From Nocardioides pinisoli (GTDB lineage Bacteria > Actinomycetota > Actinomycetes > Propionibacteriales > Nocardioidaceae): DNA of 64,000 bases. The notes below the pieces were generated by a model. The model was not told the origin of the DNA and did not search any database. It saw only the letters and a program-made list of their open reading frames with translations. The stretch lies in NCBI RefSeq assembly GCF_024199985.1, contig NZ_JANARS010000006.1, forward strand, positions 337,583 through 401,582, given 5' to 3'. Made by a program: the position numbers and the translations under genes. This document shows, piece by piece, positions 51,311-61,986 of this stretch (the stretch's first letter is position 1; each line of letters starts with the position of its first letter).

Positions 51311-52654
51311 TCAGGCCGGCCCGCCCGAGGTGGGTCCGGAGCTCAGGATCCGCTGCGCCAGCTCGGCCTGGCTGGCCGTCATCAGGTGCTCGGGCACGCG
51401 CACCGGCTCGAGGTCGTCGACGATGAACGTGTAGACGAACATGTCCGGTCGCGGCGGCGCGTCGGTGGTCGCGGAGGCGAGCACGGCCTCCGACACCAGC
51501 TGCCCGAGATCGGGGTCGTCGGCCCGGCCGAGGTCGACCTCGGCCGTCTCGGTGCGCCCGGCGAAGCCGCCGCTGCGCTCGACGCGCAGGCGACCGCCCG
51601 CCGGCGGCTGGGGCGGCTGCGGGGCGGCGTCGTCGGCCGTGCCGGCGTCGACCTCTGCGTCGACCCCGACCTGCGCCCACGCCTGCCGCACGGCGTCGGC
51701 GTGCTCGCCGGCAGCCGCGACGGTCGCCGCCGCGAAGGTGGTGAAGGTCGCGTCCGAGGGCACGTCGCCGCCCACGAGGGCGTCGTACCAGATCCGGCCG
51801 GCACCCGCGATCGACGTGCCACCGATCGCCACCGCCGCGAGCTGGAACGCCTTGTTGGGGATGCCGGAGTTGAGGTGGACGCCGCCGTTGTCGGAGGTGG
51901 TGTCGACGTAGTCGTCCATGTGGCCGACCTGGGGGTCGGCGCCCACCGCTGGGTCGTCGTAGGCGGTGCCGGGGGCCGCCATGTCGCGCAGCGCGCGGGC
52001 CTGGACGGACGGCTTGAAGATCCCCTGGCCGATGAGCCAGTCGCCCTCGCCGGCGTCCTGGCCGAGGAGGCGCTGCTTGAGGCACGACGCGAACACGTCG
52101 GCGACCGACTCGTTGAGCGCGCCGGACTGGCCCTGGTAGGTGAGGTCGGCGGTGTGCTCGATGACGGCGTGGGAGAACTCGTGGGCCAGGACGTCGACGG
52201 GCTTGGTGAACCGCTCGAACACCCGGCCGTCGCCGTCGCCGAAGACTAGCTGGGTGCCGTCCCAGAAGGCGTTGTTGTAACGCGAGCCGTAGTGGACGGT
52301 CAGGCTGACCGGCGCCCCGGCACCGTCGTGGGAGTCACGGGAGAGGTCCTCCAGGAACATCTCGAGGGTCGCCTCGATGCCGGCGGCGGCCTCGTCCACC
52401 GCGACGTCACCGGTCGCGGGCTCCCCCGCCCTCCGGGCGGGCGTGCCGGGCAGGGTGGTGCTCGACCCCGCGTCGTGCACGGTCCAGGCGGGCCCCGCGA
52501 CCACACCGGGCGTCTCCGCCGTGCGCAGGGCGCGCGCCCGGGCGGCACGCTCGCGACGCAGGTCGTCGTCGCTCGCCGCTTGCTCGGGCCCGTCCACCCG
52601 CTCCGCGAGCCACGGCGGGATGAAGGTGCAACGGGGTCCCCGAGATGTCGTCAT
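51311..52654 (-). CDS. M4 (protealysin-like) metalloprotease with C-terminal emfourin-like domain
   Basis: A 447-residue protein. The short propeptide starts CTFIPPWLAERVDG, the PPxL motif of protealysin-type precursors, and there is no signal peptide. The M4 catalytic domain has DVLAHEFSHAVIEHTADLTY (HExxH variant HEFSH), NESVADVFASCLKQRL with the third zinc ligand Glu, and GVHLNSGIPNKAFQLAAVAI. After a Pro/Ala linker, about residue 360 on, the domain RLRVERSGGFAGRTETAEVD ... PDMFVYTFIVDDLEPVRVPE resembles emfourin, the inhibitor of protealysin normally encoded by a separate gene. Protease and inhibitor appear to be fused. Confidence 0.85.
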   Translation of the reverse strand: MTTSRGPRCTFIPPWLAERVDGPEQAASDDDLRRERAARARALRTAETPGVVAGPAWTVHDAGSSTTLPGTPARRAGEPATGDVAVDEAAAGIEATLEMFLEDLSRDSHDGAGAPVSLTVHYGSRYNNAFWDGTQLVFGDGDGRVFERFTKPVDVLAHEFSHAVIEHTADLTYQGQSGALNESVADVFASCLKQRLLGQDAGEGDWLIGQGIFKPSVQARALRDMAAPGTAYDDPAVGADPQVGHMDDYVDTTSDNGGVHLNSGIPNKAFQLAAVAIGGTSIAGAGRIWYDALVGGDVPSDATFTTFAAATVAAAGEHADAVRQAWAQVGVDAEVDAGTADDAAPQPPQPPAGGRLRVERSGGFAGRTETAEVDLGRADDPDLGQLVSEAVLASATTDAPPRPDMFVYTFIVDDLEPVRVPEHLMTASQAELAQRILSSGPTSGGPA

Positions 52655-52695
52655 GCCACCTGTCTACTCCGCAGCACCGACAGCGACCAGTGCCG

Positions 52696-53002
52696 AGGTG
52701 GCGGCAGATGACAGAGCGTGCCCGACGTCCCTTGCGATGTGCCGCCACCACCGACTCGGCGCCCTCAGGGGTGGCGGGCACATCACAACCCGTACCCGCC
52801 TTCACGAACGATGTGCCGCCACCACCGACTCGGCGCCCTCAGGGGTGGCGGCACATCACAACCCGTACCCGCCTTCACGAACGATGTGCCGCCACCACCG
52901 ACTCGGCGCCCTCAGAGGTGGCGGCACATCACAACCCGTACCCGCCTTCACGAACGATGTGCCGCCACCTCCGACCTGGCGCCCACAGGGGTGGCGGCAG
53001 AT
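52696..53002. repeat. GATGTGCCGCCACC hairpin family, locus 2: four 73-bp units
   Basis: Units start at 52736, 52810, 52883 and 52956 (74, 73, 73). Each has GATGTGCCGCCACC, about 20 nt, GGTGGCGGCACATC, and about 25 nt of near-identical link (ACAACCCGTACCCGCCTTCA). The first unit has an extra G in the right arm; the fourth has substitutions in its loop and right arm. Partial copies flank both ends. Between the M4 start (52654) and the Tat-protein stop (53016) nothing else is visible. The same core occurs at 38880-39005. Confidence 0.88.
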
Positions 53003-53015
53003 GACAGCTTGTCGG

Positions 53016-53879
53016 TCAGGCGCAGGACGACGCGGTGAAGGTGAGGTCAGTGAGGAAGATCCCCTGCAGGCCGTTCGCGGTCAGCTCACCGGGCTGGTCG
53101 TTCCAGTAGGTCAGGACGTACGCCATGCTCGCGGGCTTGCCGGCATAGCTGACGGTCACGTTGCCACTGGAGCCGGAGACCGGGTCGTGCTCGACGTCGG
53201 TGCTGGTGCTGCGCCAGGGGTCCACCGACGTTCCGGAGCCGGCGACCATGCCGGCCTTGGTTCCCGCCGGACCGCCGCTGAGCGACACGCGGTCCTGGTA
53301 CTGACCGCGCTTGATCTCTCGCCACTTCCACTCCCGCCCCTCGCGGTAACGCTCCCAGCGCGACTCCTCTTCGTTGGCGTCGATGTCGCTGAGCTGGAAC
53401 CGGAGGTCGCGGACCGGTCGGTTGAAGGTCAGGGTGATCTCCTGCCGGTGGGCGTTCCGCGGGGTCGAGAACTCCTCGACGGTTGCCCGCTGCATGATCG
53501 TCAAGCCGCGGCGGCCCGTACCACCCACGTTGCCCGGCGACAGTGCCAGGTTGGCGTAGCCGCCGGTACTTCCTGCGGCCATGTCGCCGACAAAGCGGCT
53601 CGACACGAACATCGTGAGGGGCGCGTTGCCCATCGTCCCCTGCCCTGCGGCACTCACGAGGCGAGCGGTCGCCGTTCGCGTCTGGGCGTTGTAGTGCGAC
53701 GCCCACCGGATCTCGTAGCTGGCATCGGCGCACGCCACCGGCCCTGAGGCAGCGGCGTACGCCGGGACCGCCACGGCGACCGAGACCGCGGGCGCGGTCC
53801 AGGCGGCGGCGCGGAGCACGGTGCGCCGGCTCGGGACGTACGAGGTGGGTGTGGCAGGCCCCACGGGCGTGGTGGTCAT
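53016..53879 (-). CDS. Tat-exported hypothetical protein
   Basis: A 287-residue protein. The signal is SRRTVLRAAAWTAPAVSVAV with twin Arg, ending AYAA. The mature part is Ser/Thr/Gly-rich with strands, e.g. EITLTFNRPVRDLRFQLSDI and GKPASMAYVLTYWNDQPGEL, which resembles a beta-sandwich (similar to carbohydrate-binding or surface proteins). Two Cys, one near residue 51 and one at the C-terminus (ASSCA), may form a disulfide. ATG 53879 follows GGGAGGG. No catalytic motif is apparent. Confidence 0.75.
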   Translation of the reverse strand: MTTTPVGPATPTSYVPSRRTVLRAAAWTAPAVSVAVAVPAYAAASGPVACADASYEIRWASHYNAQTRTATARLVSAAGQGTMGNAPLTMFVSSRFVGDMAAGSTGGYANLALSPGNVGGTGRRGLTIMQRATVEEFSTPRNAHRQEITLTFNRPVRDLRFQLSDIDANEEESRWERYREGREWKWREIKRGQYQDRVSLSGGPAGTKAGMVAGSGTSVDPWRSTSTDVEHDPVSGSSGNVTVSYAGKPASMAYVLTYWNDQPGELTANGLQGIFLTDLTFTASSCA

Positions 53880-53910
53880 GGATTCATCCCTCCCGGATGA
53901 CAGGCGCGTC

Positions 53911-53946
53911 ACCGGGAGCGGCGTATCCCCACACGTCGCTCCCGGT
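53911..53946. terminator. Hairpin in the divergent region before typA
   Basis: Perfect 10-bp arms ACCGGGAGCG (53911-53920) and CGCTCCCGGT (53937-53946) lie upstream of the Tat-protein gene and on the other side of the typA promoter. It may be an operator or a 5' leader hairpin of the minus-strand gene rather than a terminator. Confidence 0.35.
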
Positions 53947-54043
53947 CTGTGAGCAGGACGCTAGGTCGCGGTGGTTGGAGGGCCGATCGGTTTTACCGGC
54001 CCGTGGAGGTGCCGTGCGCGAGCAGGTCACCGCGCGTCACCGA

Positions 54044-54074
54044 TTGAGGTCGTCACGCTCACCGCCGGTAGCCT
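54044..54074 (+). promoter_or_regulatory. Candidate typA promoter
   Basis: TTGAGG (54044-54049) and TAGCCT (54069-54074) separated by 19 bases, 80 bases before the typA ATG. The spacing is longer than the 17-18 optimum, so this is a weak call. Confidence 0.3.
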
Positions 54075-54153
54075 TGTCGGGCGATCCACGCCGTCGTGCG
54101 CGCGGCCCCGCAGCCGCCGGTCGCCTCACGATCTCCGCCCGGAAGGCCCCTGC

Positions 54154-56046
<1,893 letters not shown>

Positions 56047-56053
56047 CCGCCTC

Positions 56054-56707
56054 GTGGCCGAGGTGCCCGACGTCCGACCCGCGCTCGCAGCCGAGCTGGC
56101 GGGCTGGCTCGAGCGCCTCGGCCTGAGCGGCCAGCTGACAGCGGCCGGGCTGCCGACCTACGACCGCGACGGCGACGTCGTACGGTGGCGCGACCCGGCG
56201 ACCGGCGAGGAGCTCGACGCCGAGCGGCTCGCCGAGCTCGACCGGGCGCTGCGAGCGGTGGGCGACGACCCGGCGCACGGCGTGCCCGTGGAGCTGGTGC
56301 GGCTGCGGCGTGACGCCGAGGTGCGGCAGTCGCTGCTCGACGGCGGCTGGCTCGACTACGCCGGCGTCGCCCGGCTGCGAGGGACCTCGGAGAACGCCGC
56401 CCGCTTCGCGCTGCACAAGGCCGCGCAGCGCCGTACGGTGCTCCTCGTCCAGCACGAGGGCGGCACCCTGGTCCCCCGATTCCAGCTCGACGACGCCGGC
56501 GAGGTGCGCGAGGAGCTGCTGGCGGTGCTCGAGCCGCTCCTGGCCGCCGGGGGCGACCCCTGGCGGGCGTGGATCTGGCTCACCACGCCGGCCGCCCTGC
56601 TGGGTGGCGCGGTGCCCCACGAGGCCGCACGCGACCCCGAGGAGCGGCCCGTCGTGCAGCACGCCGCGGTCGCCCTGGCCGAGCGGTCTCGCTCGGCACA
56701 GGGCTGA
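56054..56707 (+). CDS. Hypothetical protein downstream of typA
   Basis: A 217-residue, mostly helical protein starting GTG 56054. The middle region WLDYAGVARLRGTSENAARF looks like a degenerate helix-turn-helix. The end DPWRAWIWLTTPAALLGGAV followed by P-H-E-A-A-R-D-P is reminiscent of Xre/MbcA/ParS-type toxin-binding antitoxin domains, but no RES or other toxin gene is adjacent. It is probably cotranscribed with typA. The function is unknown. Confidence 0.6.
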   Translation: MAEVPDVRPALAAELAGWLERLGLSGQLTAAGLPTYDRDGDVVRWRDPATGEELDAERLAELDRALRAVGDDPAHGVPVELVRLRRDAEVRQSLLDGGWLDYAGVARLRGTSENAARFALHKAAQRRTVLLVQHEGGTLVPRFQLDDAGEVREELLAVLEPLLAAGGDPWRAWIWLTTPAALLGGAVPHEAARDPEERPVVQHAAVALAERSRSAQG

Positions 56708-56734
56708 CCCGGCGTCTGCCCGGAGGCGCTGCGG

Positions 56735-59700
56735 TCAGTCGGTCGGCGCCTCGGTCACGACGGCGACGCCCTCGATCCGCACGGGCTTGTTCTTCGTCAC
56801 GACGAGACGCAGCTTGCCCTTGCGGGCACGCGGCAGCTCGAACGTCCGCAGCTTGCTGAACGACCGCTTGCCGGCGAACTTCACGACACCGAGCTTGCGC
56901 TTGCCGAGGAAGACGCGTGCCTTGCCGCCGTTCTTCACCTTGCCGATGACGAGCACGATGCGCTCGGTGGCCGGCACGCGGGTGACGAGCTCGGAGCCCT
57001 TGCGCCGCGAGGTGATGTAGTCGCCGAACAGGGCCCGCTTGTCCTTCTTGCGGTTCCACGTGCCCTTCCTGGCGAAGGTGCTCTCGTCACGCGGCACCGT
57101 GAACGTCGCCGTGGCCGGGGTCGCGTCGACGACACCGGCGGCGTTGACCGCGGCGACGGTGAAGACGTGCGTGCCCGCACGGAAGCGCTGCTCCAGTCCG
57201 GTGGCGCCGCACGGCACCGTCTCCTCGTCGACCGTGCACACGTACGTCGCCGGCGAGACCGACGAGGCGTAGGTGAACTGCTGCTTGCGCGCGAGCACGA
57301 TCGAGCCGTTGGCGGGCCCGGAGGTGATCGTCGTCTCCGGCGCGGGCGTCGCCTTCAGCACGAACGGGGCGTCGTTGACGTCGAAGAAGTAGTTGTCCAC
57401 CGCCTCGATCTTGATCCGTACGGCGTTCGCGTCGACGTTGGGCATCGCCAGGGTCTGCGAGCCGTCGTTGGGCGTGCTCGCGGCGAGCACGGTGCCGAAG
57501 CTCGCGCCGCCGTCGGTGGACAGCGAGATCTTGACGTCCTTCGCGAGCCGGTCGGTGCCCTTGACGTCCCACGTGACCGGGACGGACGAGCCGCCCGCCA
57601 CGGTCGCACCCGCAGTGGTCTGCGAGGTGACCAGGAAGGGACCGGCGCTCGGGTCCACCGTCAGGGCGACGTCGTCGAAGGCGAGGCCGCCGCCGCGGAC
57701 GGCGAGGTCGCGGGCCGTGACCCGGAAGTTCATCCTCCGGTCGTCGGCGCCGAAGCTGCCCAGGTAGTCGGCGTCGGGCAGGAACTCCGAGTAGCAGTCC
57801 AGCAGGGTGTCGGGCAGCTGCCTGTTCACCGGGAGCGGCGTCCCATCAGGCGCCGTGGGCGCGGGGCAGTCACCGGTCGCGGCGTTGGTGTTGCCCTTCA
57901 GGATCTGCGTCATGTCGGGGAAGACCCGGGTGGGGCTGCCGTCGGCGAGGTTGATGCCCGGGGACGGGCTCTTGAGGGAGTCCTCGTAGGAGACGACGGC
58001 GTCGTCGCCGAAGACCCGGAAGAGCGGGCCGTAGACCTTGGTGTTGTCGGACAGCCGGGTCCCCTCGCCCCGGTCGGTCTGCTCCCAGAGGTAGACGAGG
58101 GCGTCGCCGTCGGCATCGGAGGCGGACGCGGCGGTGAGGGCGAACGGGGTGCGGATCGGCAGCGTCTTGTCAGCCGGGGCCTCGACGGCCGGGTTGGTGT
58201 TGTCGCTGTCCAGGGGGAAGCCCTGGGCCTGCGAGGAGCCACCACGGGCGGTCTCGCCGGCGAAGCCCGAGACGCCGGCCGACGCGTTGGTCACGGCCAG
58301 CAGGTCGGGGACCTCGTAGCCGTCGGCCTCGATGCTCGCCTCGTCGTTGAAGATGACCTGGAACCCGGTCTCGTCGGGCTCGACGGGCGGGACGTAGTTG
58401 ACCTCGTAGGAGTTGTACTGGTCGTAGCCCCACTGGGCGATCGACACCGGCTGGTCGACGACCTCCTCGATCGCCGCCTTGATGCCGGCCGCGGTGTAGT
58501 TGGTGCCGAACACGATCGGGTCGGTGGTCGCGCCGTCGAGCTCGAGCGTGAAGGAGTCGCCCGCGTCGCCGAAACCACGCAGTGACACGGTCTGCACCTC
58601 GACGTTGCCGTAGGGCGCCTGGTCCATCGTCGCGTAGGCCTCGTCCACCGTGAGGAACGAGAAGTAGGGGTCGGTGTGCGGCTGGAGGTTGTCCTGACCG
58701 CAGATGCCGGCGTAGGCCATCACCGAGGAGCCCGAGCCCGGCTCGACCGAAGCGTCGGAGATGTTGCCGCCGCAGGCACCCAGGGCTCCATTGAAGGTGT
58801 GGTTGCCGCCGAACTGGTGGCCGATCTCGTGGGCCACGTAGTCGATGGCGAAGAAGTCACCGGTGGGCTGGGGCAGACCGGTGCAGCCGCCGCCCTTGTA
58901 GTCGCCACCGATGACGCCGAGGTAGGCGATGCCGCCGCCGTCGACGCCGAGGGCGATGTGGCCGACGTCGTAGTTGGACGCGCCGATCAGCTGGCCCAGC
59001 ACGGTGCGGTTCTTGCCGAGGGTCGACACGTCGCAGTAGCTGATGTCGCCGTAGATGTCGTCGCTGTCGTCGTCCGGGGTTCCGCCGTCGTCGAACGGCT
59101 CGAAGCACGGGGCGCTGCCGCACGGCCCGTCGGGTCCGGTGGCCTCGGCGTAGGTGTCGAGGTTGAGCTTGTCGGTCTCGTTGACCAGGCGCAGCTCCAC
59201 ACCGAGGTCGTCGTTGTAGACCTCGTTGACCCGGTTGATCAGGGTGACCTTCTCGGCCAGCACGTTGTCCGTGCCGAACGCCGCGGCGTAGGACGGGTCG
59301 GACGTCAGCGCCAGGCGGTAGTAGCGGCGGTTCACGGCGGTGTTGGCGACGCGGCCGGCCTGCTTGGCCTCGGTCACGGTCTCGCGCAGGGCGCTGACCT
59401 CGCCCTCGACGCGGCGCTTCTCCGGCGCCGGCAGGTCGGACGAGCGGTAGCTCAGGTGGGCGGTGGTGCCGCGGCGGTTGTAGGCCGGGTCCACGTACCA
59501 GTCGGCTTGGGCACCGGGCTCACGGACGAAGGCGTGGAAGCCCATCGGAGTGATGTCGAGGGCGATGGAGACCCGCGGGTCGTCCACGCTCCGGCCCGAC
59601 CACGTCGCGATCTCCGGGTGAGCGGCGGCGAGCTCGGACTCCATCGTCTGGGTCCGCTCGACCCGGAACGCCTGGAGGCGGCCGTCAGGTGCGGGCACCT

Positions 59701-59941
59701 CGACGACGGCGGAGGCGCCGGCCGCCGGCAGCTCGTCGCGCAGGGCGGCGAGGTCGACGCGGGAGGCGGCGTAGTCCTTGGGCTCCACGCGGACCTTCGA
59801 GCCGGACGGCTCGAATCCGCGGAGGGGGGCGAACGCCTGGTCGTCAGGGGCGGCGGCGACCGGAGCGATCGAGCTCAGCGCCCCCGCTCCGAGGACCAGG
59901 GCCAGACCGGCGGCAAGACTGCGAGGGCGGGACAACGACAC
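56735..59941 (-). CDS. Large secreted reprolysin-like metzincin metalloprotease
   Basis: A 1068-residue secreted protein. Signal AGLALVLGAGALSSIAPVAA. After a prodomain, the metzincin zinc motif is VAHEIGHQFGGNHTF (HExxHxxGxxH) with the Met-turn SSVMAYAGICG. A domain inserted about residues 470-580 (VQTVSLRGFGDAGDSFTLEL) and later Ig/PKD-like modules (SQTTAGATVAGGSSVPVTWD) follow. The last 110 residues are basic and strand-rich, e.g. KNGGKARVFLGKRKLGVVKF, and may be a surface-attachment module. GTG 59941 follows AAGGAG. Convergent with the typA operon end. Confidence 0.9.
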   Translation of the reverse strand: MSLSRPRSLAAGLALVLGAGALSSIAPVAAAPDDQAFAPLRGFEPSGSKVRVEPKDYAASRVDLAALRDELPAAGASAVVEVPAPDGRLQAFRVERTQTMESELAAAHPEIATWSGRSVDDPRVSIALDITPMGFHAFVREPGAQADWYVDPAYNRRGTTAHLSYRSSDLPAPEKRRVEGEVSALRETVTEAKQAGRVANTAVNRRYYRLALTSDPSYAAAFGTDNVLAEKVTLINRVNEVYNDDLGVELRLVNETDKLNLDTYAEATGPDGPCGSAPCFEPFDDGGTPDDDSDDIYGDISYCDVSTLGKNRTVLGQLIGASNYDVGHIALGVDGGGIAYLGVIGGDYKGGGCTGLPQPTGDFFAIDYVAHEIGHQFGGNHTFNGALGACGGNISDASVEPGSGSSVMAYAGICGQDNLQPHTDPYFSFLTVDEAYATMDQAPYGNVEVQTVSLRGFGDAGDSFTLELDGATTDPIVFGTNYTAAGIKAAIEEVVDQPVSIAQWGYDQYNSYEVNYVPPVEPDETGFQVIFNDEASIEADGYEVPDLLAVTNASAGVSGFAGETARGGSSQAQGFPLDSDNTNPAVEAPADKTLPIRTPFALTAASASDADGDALVYLWEQTDRGEGTRLSDNTKVYGPLFRVFGDDAVVSYEDSLKSPSPGINLADGSPTRVFPDMTQILKGNTNAATGDCPAPTAPDGTPLPVNRQLPDTLLDCYSEFLPDADYLGSFGADDRRMNFRVTARDLAVRGGGLAFDDVALTVDPSAGPFLVTSQTTAGATVAGGSSVPVTWDVKGTDRLAKDVKISLSTDGGASFGTVLAASTPNDGSQTLAMPNVDANAVRIKIEAVDNYFFDVNDAPFVLKATPAPETTITSGPANGSIVLARKQQFTYASSVSPATYVCTVDEETVPCGATGLEQRFRAGTHVFTVAAVNAAGVVDATPATATFTVPRDESTFARKGTWNRKKDKRALFGDYITSRRKGSELVTRVPATERIVLVIGKVKNGGKARVFLGKRKLGVVKFAGKRSFSKLRTFELPRARKGKLRLVVTKNKPVRIEGVAVVTEAPTD

Positions 59942-60022
59942 GCGAGCTCCTTCTGAGACGGAACCCGCAGCCTAGGTAGGCCCACCCACAGGCGCCATAC
60001 CTCTTTGGTAGCGATTGGTGCG

Positions 60023-61384
60023 TCAGTCCACGACCGGGGCGGTGCGCAGCGTCGGCGCCAGCACGACGAGACCCAGCAGCGGGAGCACGGCGAGGACGAG
60101 CAGCGCGGCGGGCATGCCCAGCGGCCCACTGATGCCGGCGACGATCGCCGAGCCGACGCTGCCGCCGATGAGGAAGAGCAGCGTCGAGACACCCATCGCC
60201 ACGCCGCGGACGTCCTCGTGGACCGCGTCGCCGACGACCGCACTGAGGGCCGGCTGGCCGAGGCCGAAGGCGAAGGTGACGAGGATGATGCCGGCCACCA
60301 GCACGGTCGCGCTCGACCAGAGGGCGCCGACGGTGGAGACCAGCAGGGCCGCCGACGCGACGAGGCCGGCGACGGCCAGCGACCGGCCCGGGCCGAGCCG
60401 GGTCAGCATCGGCCCGGCGACCCGGGGCACCAGCAGCGCCACCGCGGCGCTCGGCACCATGGCCAGGCCGACCTGCCACGCCTGCCAGCCCTCGCCGAGC
60501 AGCACCGCGGGCAGCGCGATCAGCATGGCGAACCACGCAGCCGGGACCGCCGAGGCGGCGACGGCGCTGCGCACGACGGTCGCGTTGCGGATCACCTCGA
60601 CGGGCAGGAAGCCGTCGGGGCGACGTCGTACGCTCGCGCGCACCGCCGGCACGCCGAGCACGAGCAGCGTCGCGCCGATCGCGGCCACCAGCAGCCCCGC
60701 CGACGGGGACTGGACGAGGAGCACCATGCCCGCGGCGGTCAGCGCCACCACGATCGCGCCGACGACGTCGAGGCGGGCGCCGCTGCCGCCGGTGGGGAGC
60801 GCGCGCCAGAGCAGCGGCACGACGAGGGCGCCGAGGATGGGGAGTGCCATGACGGCGCGCCAGCCCCACGCCGCCTCGACGAGGCCGCCGATCAGCGGGC
60901 CGAGGCAGCTCACCGCGGCCGCCACGCCGGCGAGGCGGCCGAAGGCGAGGCCGCGGACCTCCCCGGAGTACTTGGCGGACAGGATGGTGACGCCCAGGGT
61001 CGGTACGGCGGCGGCGCCGGCGCCCTGCAGCATGCGGGCGCCCAGCAGCACCTCGAACGTCGGCGCCAGGGCCGCCACGAGCGCCCCGACCGACATCAGA
61101 ACGAGCCCGGCGAGCAGCGGCGCGCGGACGCCGACGAGGTCGGAGATCCGGCCGTAGAGCGCGGTCGTGACCGCCAGCATCAGGACGTAGAGGCTGATCG
61201 CCCACGCGGCGAGGCCGGCGCTCACCCCGAGGTCCTCGGCGAGCAGCGCCAGCGCGACGGCGGCGCTCGAGGAGCCCATGCCTGCCAGGCCGAAGAGCAG
61301 ACCGAGCAGCATCGACACCCGTCGGGAGTCGTCGGTCGTCTCGGGAGGCGCGGACCGTGCGGACCGTGCGGACATGGAAGCCAT
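60023..61384 (-). CDS. DHA2-like MFS permease
   Basis: A 453-residue transporter with about fourteen hydrophobic segments. Motif A is YGRISDLVGVRAPLLAGLVL, and the first helix contains LLGLLFGLAGMGSSSAAVAL. The middle helix pair is CLGPLIGGLVEAAWGWRAVM (motif C). It belongs to the MFS drug:H+ antiporter group, substrate unknown. ATG 61384 lies at the end of an Arg/Ser-rich stretch. Divergent from a DUF1707 gene with 74 bases between them. Confidence 0.85.
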   Translation of the reverse strand: MASMSARSARSAPPETTDDSRRVSMLLGLLFGLAGMGSSSAAVALALLAEDLGVSAGLAAWAISLYVLMLAVTTALYGRISDLVGVRAPLLAGLVLMSVGALVAALAPTFEVLLGARMLQGAGAAAVPTLGVTILSAKYSGEVRGLAFGRLAGVAAAVSCLGPLIGGLVEAAWGWRAVMALPILGALVVPLLWRALPTGGSGARLDVVGAIVVALTAAGMVLLVQSPSAGLLVAAIGATLLVLGVPAVRASVRRRPDGFLPVEVIRNATVVRSAVAASAVPAAWFAMLIALPAVLLGEGWQAWQVGLAMVPSAAVALLVPRVAGPMLTRLGPGRSLAVAGLVASAALLVSTVGALWSSATVLVAGIILVTFAFGLGQPALSAVVGDAVHEDVRGVAMGVSTLLFLIGGSVGSAIVAGISGPLGMPAALLVLAVLPLLGLVVLAPTLRTAPVVD

Positions 61385-61458
61385 CAGCAGGCGACAACCT
61401 CCGAGCCTCCCGGCCCATTCCCCTGCGCGACCGCGCCGTCGGACCTAGCCTTGCCGCC

Positions 61459-61944
61459 ATGAGCGTGCCTGAGGGAGCAGCGCCCAGCCCGGGGCACGAG
61501 GCAGTGCGGCGGATCTTCGCCGCGCGCGAGCGGGCCGAGGCCGCGCGGGACGCCCGCCTGGCCTCCGACAGTGAGCGGGAGCGGGTCTGCGAGCTGCTCG
61601 GCAGCGCCTTCGCCGACGGCCGGCTGACCGCCGCCGAGCTGAACGAGCGCACGACGGCCGCCCTCGCCGCCCGCACGCACGGCGACCTCAACCGCGTCGT
61701 GCGCGGCCTCGGGGCCATGGGGCACCCCGCGCTGTGGGCGGCCACTCCCGACCGCCCGAGCCGCATGCCTCACCGCGTCGCCTTCTGGCTGGTCGGCTTC
61801 GTCACGTTCCCGTTCGTCTTCTTCGGCACGATGCTGCTGGTCTTCGGCAGCGACGCCGGCGACCGGGTGGCGGGCACCGTGATGCTGGTGCTCTTCCTCC
61901 CGGGTCTCCTGGCGCTCTACCGCTGGGCCCACCCGACCACCTGA
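61459..61944 (+). CDS. DUF1707 domain membrane protein
   Basis: A 161-residue protein. The DUF1707 core is RLASDSERERVCELLGSAFA and DGRLTAAELNERTTAALAAR with THGDL. It is followed by two membrane helices (AFWLVGFVTFPFVFFGTMLL and VAGTVMLVLFLPGLLALYRW). Here the domain starts about 25 residues later than usual because of an Ala-rich N-terminus. DUF1707 proteins are actinobacterial and probably regulatory. ATG 61459. Confidence 0.9.
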   Translation: MSVPEGAAPSPGHEAVRRIFAARERAEAARDARLASDSERERVCELLGSAFADGRLTAAELNERTTAALAARTHGDLNRVVRGLGAMGHPALWAATPDRPSRMPHRVAFWLVGFVTFPFVFFGTMLLVFGSDAGDRVAGTVMLVLFLPGLLALYRWAHPTT

Positions 61945-61986
61945 CCGATCGGTCGGTTCCACTACCGCGGCGGTAGCCTGCGACCC

